Source: Gigaspora rosea (taxonomy: Eukaryota > Glomeromycota > Glomeromycetes > Diversisporales > Gigasporaceae). Taken from it: a stretch of 64,000 nt of DNA. The stretch lies in NCBI GenBank assembly GCA_003550325.1, contig QKWP01000195.1:90051-154050 (forward strand). The letters run 5' to 3'. Of the stretch, positions 55,187 through 64,000 are shown piece by piece; position 1 is the first letter of the stretch; every line of letters starts with the position of its first letter. The notes under the pieces were generated by a model. The model saw only the letters and a program-made list of their open reading frames with translations. It was not told where the DNA came from and did not search any database. The translations under genes were made by a program, and so were the position numbers.

Positions 55187-56674
55187 ATGATAAAGTTACC
55201 GAACGAATGCTACTATGTAATATTTTACAACTTCCTGCATGACTATAAAACCTTATTTTCATGTGCACTCGTAAACCGTCAATGGTGTAGATTTATCATA
55301 CCAATTCTGTGGAGCGAACCCGGACACCATTTTAATGATAAAAGACTTATAAGGACATTTCTTTTATCATTAAATGTTGAAGAACAAACTTTATTAATTC
55401 CTTATAAAATTAACTTTCCAAGTCATCCAAAACCATTATTTGAATATACAGGTTATATTACATCTGTTAGTGATGATTTGTATAATGGAATTAGAAATTG
55501 GCTTCCTTATAAGAGATATGAAGGACGTGAACTTGAAAGTGCCGTAAAATGTTCTTTAATTGCAATGTTTCTACGAACTGGCAAAAATCTTAAATATATA
55601 AATATTGATGAAACTATTTGTGATCAAATAATTTCTAAATATTTTTATGAGAACACTACGATTACATCATTAAGTCTTTGTTGTACTTGTAGTGATTTTA
55701 AATTTACGGCAATAGACTTCTTAGTAAAGATCCTTTGTAAAAATTCAGTTTTGACTTCTTTGGATCTTAATAATTGTCAAATTGGGATTGAAGAAATGAA
55801 AACATTGTTAAAGGCACTTTATAAAAATACTAGCATAAACTCATTAGGTCTTCGTGATAGTCGGATTCGTACTGAAGAGGGAAAATTGTTAGCAGAGTTT
55901 CTTTGCAATAATAATACGTTGACTTCTTTAAATATTGCCTGTAATAATTTTGGATCAGAAGGAAAAAAAGCATTAGTAGATGCACTTTGCAAGAACACTG
56001 CATTGACCACTTTGGATCTTAGTGTGAATAATCTTAAATCAGAAGGAAAAGCATTAGCAGATGCACTTTGCAAAAACACTACCTTGACTTCTTTGAACCT
56101 TTACTATAATAACCTTGGATCAGAAGAAATAAAAGCATTAGCTAATGCACTTTGTAAGAATACCACACTGACTTCTTTGAATCTTTGTTGTAATATTCTT
56201 TTATCAAACGAGGGGCAAGCATTAGCAGATGCACTTTGCAAGAATACTACACTAATTTCTTTAGATATTAGTTATAATCACCTTGGATCAGAAGGAGGAA
56301 AAGCGCTAGCAGCTTCACTTTGCAAGAATACTACACTAAAAAATTTGAATCTTAGAAACAATAATCTTGAATCAGAAGCAGGAAAAGCATTAGCTGATGC
56401 ACTTTGTAAGAACACCACATTAAGTTCTTTAGATATTAGTAGAAATAAACTTGGAGCAGAAGGAGGAAAAGCAATAGCTATAGCACTTTACAAGAACATC
56501 ACGCTAACCTCTTTGAATCTTGAATTTACTTATCTTGGGTCAGAAGAAGGAAAAGCATTCGTAAATGTACTTCGTAAGAATATTACACTGACTTCTTTGA
56601 ATCTTAAATATAATAATCTTGGTTCAGAATCAAGAAAAGTATTAGAAAATGTATTTCCTTGGTGCATTATCTGA
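55187..56674 (+). CDS. F-box / leucine-rich repeat protein
   Basis: A single 495-codon frame from ATG 55187. Residues 1-45 read as an F-box (KLPNECYYVIFYNFLHDYKTL...VNRQWCRFIIPILW), the Skp1-binding motif of SCF ubiquitin ligases. Residues about 155-490 hold about twelve leucine-rich repeats of the ribonuclease-inhibitor type, with the unit ALADALCKNTTLTSLNLYYN followed by NLGSEGGK (28 residues). This forms a horseshoe for target binding. The expected role is substrate recognition for ubiquitination in cytosol or nucleus (family inference); the target is unknown. The central repeats (55960-56440) are also very similar as nucleotides, implying recent duplication or gene conversion. An upstream ATG at about 55166 is out of frame and short, so this start is preferred. 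The protein ends in a short tail VFPWCII. F-box/LRR families of this kind are large in arbuscular mycorrhizal fungi. Confidence 0.88.
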   Translation: MIKLPNECYYVIFYNFLHDYKTLFSCALVNRQWCRFIIPILWSEPGHHFNDKRLIRTFLLSLNVEEQTLLIPYKINFPSHPKPLFEYTGYITSVSDDLYNGIRNWLPYKRYEGRELESAVKCSLIAMFLRTGKNLKYINIDETICDQIISKYFYENTTITSLSLCCTCSDFKFTAIDFLVKILCKNSVLTSLDLNNCQIGIEEMKTLLKALYKNTSINSLGLRDSRIRTEEGKLLAEFLCNNNTLTSLNIACNNFGSEGKKALVDALCKNTALTTLDLSVNNLKSEGKALADALCKNTTLTSLNLYYNNLGSEEIKALANALCKNTTLTSLNLCCNILLSNEGQALADALCKNTTLISLDISYNHLGSEGGKALAASLCKNTTLKNLNLRNNNLESEAGKALADALCKNTTLSSLDISRNKLGAEGGKAIAIALYKNITLTSLNLEFTYLGSEEGKAFVNVLRKNITLTSLNLKYNNLGSESRKVLENVFPWCII

Positions 56675-56821
56675 ATAATTGGATTGAAAAGAATTTCTGA
56701 GTCAATCAGACAAAATTCAAGCCATGATGTGTTATAAATATAATAAATGAAGAATTTTTTTGCCAAATTATTTATTTACTATTAGAAAGTTTTGTCTAAT
56801 CAGTATTTTGACAAATGTAAG
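56675..56821 (+). other. 3' flank of the F-box/LRR gene
   Basis: Short AT-rich 3' region containing ATAATAAATGAAG near 56740, which may serve as a polyadenylation region. Confidence 0.35.
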
Positions 56822-57196
56822 GCCACGCAGAGTTGATTTTTCGTTTTGCATTACCCGCCGACCCATTTTTTCAATTCTTCGATTTTTTATTTTTTTTTTT
56901 TTTAACACCAATTGTGCCAATTATTCGATTTTGCCATTTATTTTTTTCCGCTATTCTCATCCGGTGTCACCCGGTGGAGACCTTAATTCCCATAATTGTC
57001 CGATAGGGCTGACGGAGAAAATATGACTGCTGACCCAATTTTTTGATTCCTTGTTGTGCAAAATGAAAAATTAAAATTAACCTTGTAACCTTAGATGTGA
57101 ACATTTTTCTATTAATTTACAGTAAAAAAATCCGACCGACAGTCCTAAGTTTTCAAACTTCATGTAATGCAAAACGAAAAATCAAATTTGCGTGGC
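56822..57196. mobile_element. 375-bp MITE with 33-bp inverted ends
   Basis: Ends GCCACGCAGAGTTGATTTTT / complement of AAAAATCAAATTTGCGTGGC, continuing inward through CGTTTTGCATTAC with few mismatches. The interior contains GGTGTCACCCGGTGGAGACC and a palindromic CGATTTTGCC region. The frame at 56760-57026 is not a gene. No target duplication was identified. Confidence 0.8.
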
Positions 57197-58205
57197 ATAA
57201 AATTCATCATTCAGAAAAATATAATTAAAGTTTGTGCTATACGAAATTTCAATTTTAGATTTTTGATTTATTTATTGATATTATTATATTTTTTTTTTCG
57301 AACAAAGTAAATGCTTGAATTCAATTTGTTAATAATCTTTTGATTAGTTGTGGTACTATTTTTAGAGCATTATACACGTCACTCCATAGATACCTCCTAA
57401 AAACAAATAAATTCTCAGATATATCTAGATATCAGCTCAATAAGAGACATTTTAAATTAAGTATATAGGTTCAAAAAGTTTAAAAAATGTCGATGTCGTT
57501 ATATAAAAATGTCGATATAACCAGAGTAATGACGCGTATTTTCAAAATATTGATTTTTTTTCAAATCTAAAAATTTTAATCCATTTTTAAACTAATGTGT
57601 AATATAAATTCTATTTAATATAAAAGAGTCACCAAGAATATGTATTGTTGTGAACATCTATTGATTCATTTTTCAAATAATTTTTTAATTATATATGTCA
57701 CCTGGTGCATGACTTTAAATCCTTAAATCCTTTAAGTGTATTAAAATTTTGCCAAAATTAATATATATTATTCTTATCCTTGATTGGCACTAAACCTATT
57801 AACATATATGTTAACTAAAAATTGCATATACTGACCTAATATCAAAAATAGTTATATTCATCATTGCCAATTATTGATACATATTGTATTTACTTAATTA
57901 AGAGATTTAAATTTATTTATTTTGAATAAAAAACTAATACATAATTAGTTTTGAAATAAATTATTATATAGTTATTAATCTTAGATTTTTATCAAACCTT
58001 CTTAAATAGATTTTTTCTAAATCTTTTTATGTCATAATGACAATTTTTATTGTTTCTAGTCTCGTTTTATGTTGTCGTTAATAATTTATTTTATATTGCA
58101 GTATTAAGTCTTAAATTACTGTAATTGTAAAATCTATCGTGAACAAAAAATACAGAAAATTTTGTAAATCTAGCAAACAAATGAATGCTATAGGTTTTTT
58201 TTATC
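57197..58205. other. AT-rich, no gene seen
   Basis: No coding signal. Scattered TATA-rich words only. Confidence 0.5.
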
Positions 58206-58915
58206 TCAGACTAAAAATGGCATAACACAACATATACTGTAATTTAAATTTGCATGGATTATTTGATGCATTATACAAATCAACTTTTTATCAATCCATG
58301 ATATTTCTACTGCGTGTTCTTCATTGATAACTGTTGAAAATGGCTCTGTCGATCTGGCTGGCAATACCAGTTCTGAAATAATACGATGTGGTAGAATAGT
58401 TGATGAAAATTGATAATTAGATGTCATAAATTTTTTAATCAAATCATTCCAAATATTTTTATCAATAATTTGTGAATATGGCAATAAATGATTTGCAACA
58501 TCGTCACTAGAAATTTGAAAGTATCGGATAAAAGGTAAGCAATTTTGTAATTGTCTTCAAAACCATAAAATTTACAATTCCAAATTTTTATCTCTTCCAT
58601 TGCAAATCATCACGACTGATGAGTGAAACTAGTGCATTCTCTTTAAGAGAAGTGAATCCTCTGAATTAAAGACGAGATTTGGATATTTTGCTACAATGTT
58701 ATTACGCCAGTTTTGAAGTTCTTTGAGTTTATCATTTTGAAAGCATGTTTTATAAATATGCGCAAATCGAGAACGTAACCAATGAGTTGAAGACATTCAA
58801 ATAATTCTTCTAAAAGAAATTCTTCAGCTATTTGAATAAGTTCAAAAAGAAACTGAGAGGCAATATTCTCTAAAGAAACAAATCCGCCATATATGTCCTT
58901 ATATGTTTTTTAAAT
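58206..58915 (-). pseudogene. BTB/BACK-type gene relic
   Basis: The minus strand reads YGGFVSLENIASQFLFELIQ, then AEEFLLEELFECLQ from about 58905 (the C-terminal end of a BTB fold with the start of a BACK-like helix set). After a frameshift comes SRFAHIYKTCFQNDKLKEL, NIVAKYPNLVFNSED, another break with stops, then LPFIRYFQISSDDVANHLLP, YSQIIDKNIWNDLIKKF and STILPHRIIS...RSTEPFSTVINEEHAVEISWID. This layout (BTB, BACK, linker, start of a C-terminal domain after INEEHA) is that of the large BTB/TLD-type family I associate with Rhizophagus genomes. At least two frameshifts and three stops. The BTB N-terminus is missing upstream. Confidence 0.6.
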
Positions 58916-59632
58916 AATTAAGTTAAAAGTATTGTAAAATAATTTACATATAAAAAAAAAAAAAAATTATATCTTTGTTTACTTGATAATAATTTCAAAT
59001 TGCTGAATTGAAATTTTTGACTTTAAATCAATCCTCGTAACGCTAACTGTATCCTTAGCAACCTTTAATATTTTGTTACGAAAACAAAAGATCTGTATCT
59101 TAAAATTACTGAATGACGTTTAAATTCCTTTGTATTTGAAGATTTTCCCACTTTGATAATTGCATTAAAATCTTCTTTACTTTCAAGAAGTTCTATGTAA
59201 AATCTTCGTATTCTGGGTGCGAGATATTACTTAAGTAAATTTGACAATTAATGTTTCTTTTATGTAAAAAAATAGGTCATAGATCTATGAATTATGGAAA
59301 ACTGTCGACAATTTTTTATGACATTGCGCTCATAATTGATAATTGTCCTATAAGAAAAATACACATGCTGGAGGCGAGTTTTGGTGACACGGATTAAACC
59401 CGGATTATGTACGTAAGAGGCTTGGATTGGCGCGGATTTTTGGCCCGTGGTGGACCGTATACCCGTACAAATTGGACCGTTAGTGACTCGGGTTTTGTAA
59501 CACTTTACTAGACATACAAGTAGATTACATAAATTATATCAACAATCAATATAATATGAACAAAGTAACTGCGCATGTATCAAAATTTTGTAAGGTATTT
59601 TTTTTGTTAAGACACCTTCATTTAGGGATGCA
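58916..59632. other. No gene recognised
   Basis: AT-rich to 59380; then a less AT-rich stretch (59380-59510, CCCGTGGTGGACCG) with AACCCGG words. A fragment resembling the TTAGGG-family core (CAAAATTTTGTAAGGTATTT plus poly-T) lies at 59580-59610. Confidence 0.4.
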
Positions 59633-59750
59633 TCGGTCCTGAAAAAGACCGGTCCAGGAACGGTCCCGGACCGGGACCGATAAGGACTGTGGGACCATTA
59701 AAGGACCGGTCCTTGTAAACATAACTGTGATGTTTGTATCACCCAATTGG

Positions 59751-59951
59751 GGTGTCCAAGATTATGATCCGGCATAATATGCGCATAATATGCGATTTTT
59801 ACTATATGAAATCGCATAATCCGCTCACCTTCATGCAGCATGTAAACAAAAATTGATTGGTTAAATGAATAAATTGGTGACTGTAATCACCTGACTTGTT
59901 GTTCTTTTTGAAATTTTATTGGCTAATAACACAAAATTTGCAATTTACCGG
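59751..59951. mobile_element. Unknown insert between the MITE and the LTR
   Basis: Starts GGGGTGTCCAAGATTATG with repeated GCATAATATGCG words and contains ATTGATTGGTTAAATG and GTAATCACCTGACTTG. It has no counterpart in copy 1. The matching right boundary (about 61179-61181) is only a few bases long, so it may be an element whose other end is the short ATAA text after the LTR, or a replaced segment. Confidence 0.4.
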
Positions 59952-61174
59952 TGTTACCCATGCTAATCTTGGCCCCTGTTATTGGAAGTCACGGGTTGTC
60001 AATAGGTCACGAGGTTACTGCGCCCGAAATGTCAGATCTGCAATTTCTGACAGATCAGCCGTTTATGGCATATCGGCCAGATATGCAGAAATCGAAGAAC
60101 TGGCATAAATGATAGATCGACCATTTATGGCAGAAATGCCATATCCTTCCATTAATAGATATTTTAGTATATATATGGGCGATATTCGCTCCACTTTGTA
60201 GGCATGTTTGCCATGATCTTTTAATATATTAATAAAGGACACACTCTAATCGATTCTATAAATTATATCACACTCTCTTTCGAATTGCCAAATCACACTA
60301 TAAACATAAACCCTCTCACTTGTATAAATACTAACAACTACGATATACCACTGCACAGTCCCGTGCAGGGACGATGATATGTTGTGTTTCACAAAATATC
60401 ACAAAAATCACATAATTTTGTGAAAATCACAAAATTTGTGTAGTTCCGCCACAAAATTTCACAAAATTCGATAAATTGGCATGTTTTCACATAGTTCCGC
60501 CACAAAATTTCACAAAATTCGATAGATTGGCATGTTTTCACATAATTTCATGGAAGGTCCCCGGAATTCCTGGTCGGAATGCATCGGAATCCTGGTTGGT
60601 AGGGCCGTATTTTGCCCAGGATCACTAAAAATTTTACTAATAAAATCGTAGCCGTTCACTAAGTGAAAAGTGCCCAGCTGATAATCTGATAATTTTCTAT
60701 AGAACTTACTAACTAGTAGGGCTAAATGCCGACCTAAACAATTATCTATGATGCATTTTAACCGGGATTGAATTATTATCATTATAGAAATTTTTTATAT
60801 AGAACTTTGAGGGTTTTTATATATTTTATATAGCAATAGCTTTTTTTCATTCTTTATATAGAACTTTTTACAGTACAAATAAAAAATATTTTATCCGTCG
60901 TCACAAAATTTTATAAAATTCAAATTAACTCTCAAAATCGCTTCAAATTGATCCACAACAAATCACAAAATTTACTTTATATTGCACAAAATTGCACAAA
61001 ATCGTTTCAAATTGATCACAAAATATCACAAAATTTACCTTATCCCGCCACAAAATTTACGTTATCCCACCACAAAAAATCATCGTCCCTGGTCCCGTGT
61101 CTCTGTGCTCACGTGACTCCCTGTATAGTTGCCTTGTTAGCCTCGATTTCCGAGAGGTATTTCGCGGGTTAACA
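59952..61174 (+). mobile_element. Solo LTR carrying a nested hAT element
   Basis: Begins TGTTACCCATGC and ends GCGGGTTAACA, flanked by CCGG on both sides (59948-59951 and 61175-61178; alternatively 5-bp ACCGG overlapping the last base). TG...CA ends plus a short target duplication indicate an LTR. Internal TATATATATGGG near 60169 and AATAAAGG near 60230 fit promoter and poly(A) signals. Removing the nested element leaves about 490 bp. No internal retroelement sequence follows. Confidence 0.65.
60366..61091. mobile_element. hAT-like element, 8-bp target duplication
   Basis: A 726-bp element with inverted ends CAGGGACGATGAT / ATCATCGTCCCTG and a perfect 8-bp direct repeat GTCCCGTG (60358-60365 and 61092-61099), as hAT elements make. 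Subterminal regions are filled with TCACAAAATT words. At about 60556-60745 it carries a copy of the TCGGAATGCATCGGAAT repeat seen upstream of the Ras gene. Confidence 0.85.
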
Positions 61175-61308
61175 CCGGTATAATGATCAGGTGTAACGTA
61201 GATCATATGATTGTTTACATATTTTGGGCCAATAAAATCTTATGCATTAAGATTTACGTAGTCATTTAAGGACCGTTATGGGACCGAAGGACCAGACCGG
61301 AATGGGCC

Positions 61309-61669
61309 AGCGTCACGGGACGGACAACTAACCACCAAGACCAAAGACAAGTTTATTTTATAAACGAGGGACACAGAAACCAAGATCGGTTTCTAATCTT
61401 TATTAATATTCTCATGCTTGTCTTCTTTTTTGCTAACTACTTCTAGTGGGATTCACTAATTTTTATCTTTTATCCCATAATTTTCCCACTCGAATGGCAG
61501 AATCACGCCATATCGAAGATTCCTCGATCTTGCATTTAATGACCTTCCTGATTTAGATAAATTTATTCAATTGGCGGGCTGTGCGCCAGAATTAGTTTTT
61601 AACGGGTGATCTCGGTACCTTCACGGCAAAAATCGACGTCACTTGTTTCCGATCGATTCATTTCGCCTC
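61309..61669. other. No gene recognised
   Basis: Less AT-rich sequence with no domain in any frame. It may belong to further nested repeats. Confidence 0.4.
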
Positions 61670-62304
61670 CCCTATAAGAAAGTGGTATGGGTTGTGGTAC
61701 GGGTTGGTGTCGGGAATGCTTGAAATGGCACGGATCTTGTGGCACGTACAGGAACGTTTTACGGAATGGCACGGTAAAAATGGCACGGACATTGCGGCAA
61801 AGGGTGGTACGTAATATCACGTCATATGAAATGGCACGTTCAGATGACACGTATGTGCACGTTACACACGTGTTGGCTCGTGATACGTGTTGGCTCGTTT
61901 TGTGGAGAGCGAAAAATCAGTAAAGGATTTTTTTTAAAAAAAGAGCGATATCTCATGATTTCACTAATGAAGCTTCCCTGAATGTCTTAACAAAAAAAAT
62001 TCTTACAAAATTTTGCTTCATATGCAGTTAGCTTATTCATCATATATTGATTACTTATGTTTTAATAGTTAATCCACATAGTCATCGCAGTGGCACGTGA
62101 ATTTACGTTCATTACCCGTGCCAAATCCCGTGCCGATTCGACTAGTAAACTGCTGCAAAACCCGAGCCATTTACGGTCCAATTGGCACGGGCACACGGTC
62201 CACTGAATCTGAACCAACTCGGACCATACCCGTAAAAATCTGGACCTTGACCCGTGCCAATCCGATTCCATCCCGTGCCTATACGGTACATTTTTCTTAT
62301 AGGG
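61670..62304. mobile_element. TIR element with GGCACGG motifs
   Basis: Inverted ends CCCTATAAGAAA / complement of TTTCTTATAGGG. The left half carries several TGGCACGG words and the right half the complementary CCGTGCCA words. A reverse fragment of the TTAGGG-family core lies at 61983-62030. Overlapping open frames on both strands (61599-61923, 62062-62333) are repeat by-products. Confidence 0.65.
61872..61975. repeat. Left arm of an inverted duplication
   Basis: GATACGTGTTGGCTCGTTTT, GAGAGCGAAAAATCA, a T/A run, then GCGATATCTCATGATTTCAC is repeated inverted at 63010-63118 with moderate divergence. The SINE and half of the preceding TIR element lie between the two arms. Confidence 0.65.
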
Positions 62305-62319
62305 CTCTAACACTGGTTT

Positions 62320-62996
62320 TTTTTTTTTTTTGAGGGGACGCCGGATGGCGTACTTTATTTATTATATCTTATTCAATAGGACCTTCCTATTATACAAGGT
62401 CCCTACATTTGTACATTTTGTAATGATCTACATATGTGCATCTATTGCTATTTCTACCGTGACTAACCGGTACTAAGCCATCCTTTTTTATTTTATTGTC
62501 CCAACCGGTTTCAACCAGCCGACCCATTTACTACCGGGGGATTTAACCGGAACTCTTCTTAAATCTTTTTCGTATCCAACCAGAGGTACCCGGCGGTGTC
62601 TTCAGCTCCCGACCCATTTCGATTCTTCCAGAACTTTTTCGTCCCCGAGGCAGCCAGGGGTTCCACCCCGTTAGAGCAGACTACTCCACGTTCCGTCCAA
62701 TTCGTCCTGGAACGGTCATCCTTCCGTTTCGGGTAAGATCCGATTGACCTATTTACTACCGGAGGATTTAACCGGAACTGATCAAGTTTTACTTCTAGAC
62801 AGGGAACACAACAGCAGGAAACACAACGGCAATGTGGCTGAGCCGTCCAAACGTGGTCCTAGCAACCTGATTCAAGTGATCCGCTCCATGATCTTATATA
62901 GCAACTCTGTTTTCTGTAGGACTTGAACCGGAGACCTTGCGTTTAAATCGGCTAATGTCCTGGGAGTGCAACCACTACACTATCGGCCCGCAGGAC
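62320..62996 (-). mobile_element. tRNA-derived SINE, copy 2, with tail and 13-bp target duplications
   Basis: On the minus strand the element starts GTCCTGCGGGCCGATAG. It has a box A match TAGTGTAGTGG, a perfect box B GGTTCAAGTCC (near 62925), a body of about 600 bp, and a terminal poly(A) of 12. The flanks are the perfect 13-bp direct repeat CTAACACTGGTTT (plus strand, 62307-62319 and 62997-63009), a mark of LINE-type retrotransposition. The word ACTACCGGNGGATTTAACCG occurs twice in the body (about 62531 and 62756). No protein is encoded. It is long for a SINE and shares head and internal motif with 1024-1655. Confidence 0.85.
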
Positions 62997-63009
62997 CTAA
63001 CACTGGTTT

Positions 63010-63118
63010 CATTAGCGAAATTATGAGATATCGCAATTTTTTTTAAAAAAAATCATATATTGATCTTTTGCTCTTCGTGAAACGAGCCAACACGTACCAC
63101 CTTTGACACGTATCATTC
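63010..63118. repeat. Right arm of an inverted duplication
   Basis: Complement of 61872-61975: ATTAGCGAAATTATGAGATA, TCGC, T/A run, CTCTTCGTGAAACGAGCCAA, CACGT. Confidence 0.65.
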
Positions 63119-63163
63119 AGTGAAATGAAAATGAAGGTGCCATTACGTATGACATGACATAAC

Positions 63164-63481
63164 TAGTGATTTGAACCGGCTGGGTTATAATCGGGTAACC
63201 GACCCGAACTGAATAAATTTCGGGTATCCGGTTGAGTAAATGCTTAATCGGTTGACCCGTACAACTGATTGAGAATCGGTTGACATAATGTAAATGCCAT
63301 CATAAAAGAGCAAAGGTCCCGAAATGAAATGAATGAACATAGTAGACGAGACAAAAATTTGAGTAAAGGTCCGAGAACTCCCGAAAGTAAACGAAGTAAT
63401 CTTATTCGGTTGAATCGGTTGACAGCAAATATTTCAGTTCGGTTAACCGATTAAGGAAATTTTTCTCGGTTCAAATCACTA
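63164..63481. mobile_element. 318-bp MITE with TAGTGATTTGAACCG ends
   Basis: Perfect inverted ends TAGTGATTTGAACCG / CGGTTCAAATCACTA. The interior is rich in GGTTGAC and CGGTTAACC words. The TAGTGA termini suggest a hAT-like element, but a convincing 8-bp duplication is not seen. Related AACCGG-rich text lies at 10215-10370. Confidence 0.75.
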
Positions 63482-63489
63482 CGTCAGGC

Positions 63490-63670
63490 ATCACTAATTA
63501 CTACATATTACTACATGTAGTAAGTAATACTATATTACTACATGTAGTAAGTAATAATACATTACTACATATTACTACATGTAGTAAGTAATACTACATT
63601 ACTACATATTACTACATGTAGTAAGTAATTATTACAATTACGGTTTAAAAAAGACTATGTAGTAATATAT
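63490..63670. repeat. Palindromic tandem repeat
   Basis: ATTACTACATGTAGTAAGTAAT (palindromic core TACTACATGTAGTA) is repeated about four times at 35-50 bp steps. Confidence 0.85.
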
Positions 63671-64000
63671 GTAGTAAATATAATTGTAGTAATTAGCCAT
63701 TTACGACGCCAATCACTACATTCGGTCGTGTTCTTTTGGCTACGATTTATTTTTATGTAAATGCTTATTTTATTAAATATTTGATTAATATTTATATATA
63801 CTTATATACTTAAAGGCCTGTTGCGAATGAAATATAATCTAAATTACTAATTTCAACATATATATCTTTAATGCAAAACCGGATTATAAACGAATAAATC
63901 CGATATAAAATTTTTTAAAGATATATAATCGATTTATTTTTTTAAAAAAGAATGAATATCCGATTAGACAATTTGCAAAACGGTTCCAACCTCTAATGTC
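63671..64000. other. AT-rich window end, no gene seen
   Basis: No coding frame. AACGAATAAATCCGATATAA-like words resemble degenerate element ends. Confidence 0.4.

Larger units (their letters stand above)
59633..61308. mobile_element. hAT MITE (GGTCC-rich), copy 2, split by nested elements
   Basis: The left part 59633-59750 matches 20000-20130 closely (TAGGGATGCATCGGTCC, AAAGACCGGTCCAGGA, CATAACTGTGATGTTTGTAT, CACCCAATT). The right part about 61182-61308 matches 20139-20280 (TGATCAGGTGTAAC, GTAGATCATATGAT, GGGCCAATAAAATCTTATGC, GGACCGTTATGGGACC). About 1.4 kb of other elements lies between. The right terminal repeat is not intact. Confidence 0.8.

Noticed and set aside
55819..56079. Minus-strand frame inside the F-box/LRR gene
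   Set aside because: Antisense shadow of the LRR repeats; the repeated peptide mirrors the plus-strand units.
61599..62333. Overlapping frames on both strands in less AT-rich sequence
   Set aside because: They are generated by repeated GGCACGG / CCGTGCC words in an inverted-repeat element and show no domain.
62918..62990. tRNA gene on the minus strand
   Set aside because: Box A and B are present but acceptor and anticodon stems do not pair as a functional tRNA; it is the head of a SINE with a tail and target duplications.

Overview
The window looks like nuclear DNA of a filamentous fungus with a very AT-rich, repeat-packed genome. The few genes carry phase-variable short GT-AG introns, and the protein types present (a TPR-SET protein, a Ras GTPase with a CaaX end, an F-box protein with ribonuclease-inhibitor-type LRRs, a BTB/BACK-type relic, a SAM-domain relic, abundant Tc1/IS630-like, CENP-B/pogo-like and hAT-like DNA elements) are typical of arbuscular mycorrhizal fungi (Glomeromycotina such as Rhizophagus). 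That assignment is an inference from style and remembered family types, not from a marker gene.

Only three genes look intact or nearly so: a single-exon TPR-SET methyltransferase-like gene on the minus strand (12379-14679), a six-exon Ras-family GTPase on the plus strand (16780-18083; one splice junction does not resolve with simple GT-AG rules), and a single-exon F-box/LRR gene on the plus strand (55187-56674). Four further coding relics are broken: a CENP-B/tigger-type transposase C-terminus (21046-21830), a Cys-rich/SAM-domain gene (22902-24570), a Tc1/IS630-like DDE transposase (25200-27145, minus) and a BTB/BACK-type gene (58206-58915, minus). A less AT-rich block at 33660-34645 has open frames I do not recognise.

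Everything else is mobile or repetitive. 0-5 kb: a dispersed repeat interrupted by a tRNA-derived SINE and a short TIR element, then an LTR-retroelement relic with a primer-binding-like site. 5-12 kb: alternating inverted arrays, members of a family with a TTAGGG-like core, a hAT-like element with a mariner-like MITE inside. 19-21 kb: a pogo-like TIR element with a hAT MITE inside. 25-32 kb: the broken transposase with two nested insertions, a second copy of the dispersed repeat with about four tandem units of roughly 265 bp, and an array of AAATTTGGC motifs split by a foldback. 32-33 kb: a near-perfect 396-bp palindrome. 36-44 kb: degenerate tandem arrays and a 1.6-kb element whose ends are made of TGTCGGTAA motifs. 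46-49 kb: inverted-repeat elements and a third copy of the dispersed repeat. 59-63.6 kb: a heavily nested stack (hAT MITE, solo LTR, second hAT MITE, foldback sequence, SINE with 13-bp target duplications).

The three host genes have no evident functional link. No CRISPR array, prokaryotic operon, defence island or secondary-metabolite cluster is visible. The most unusual signals are the TTAGGG-core family with several different palindromic terminal repeats, and insertion of a mariner-like MITE exactly at the centre of a palindrome.
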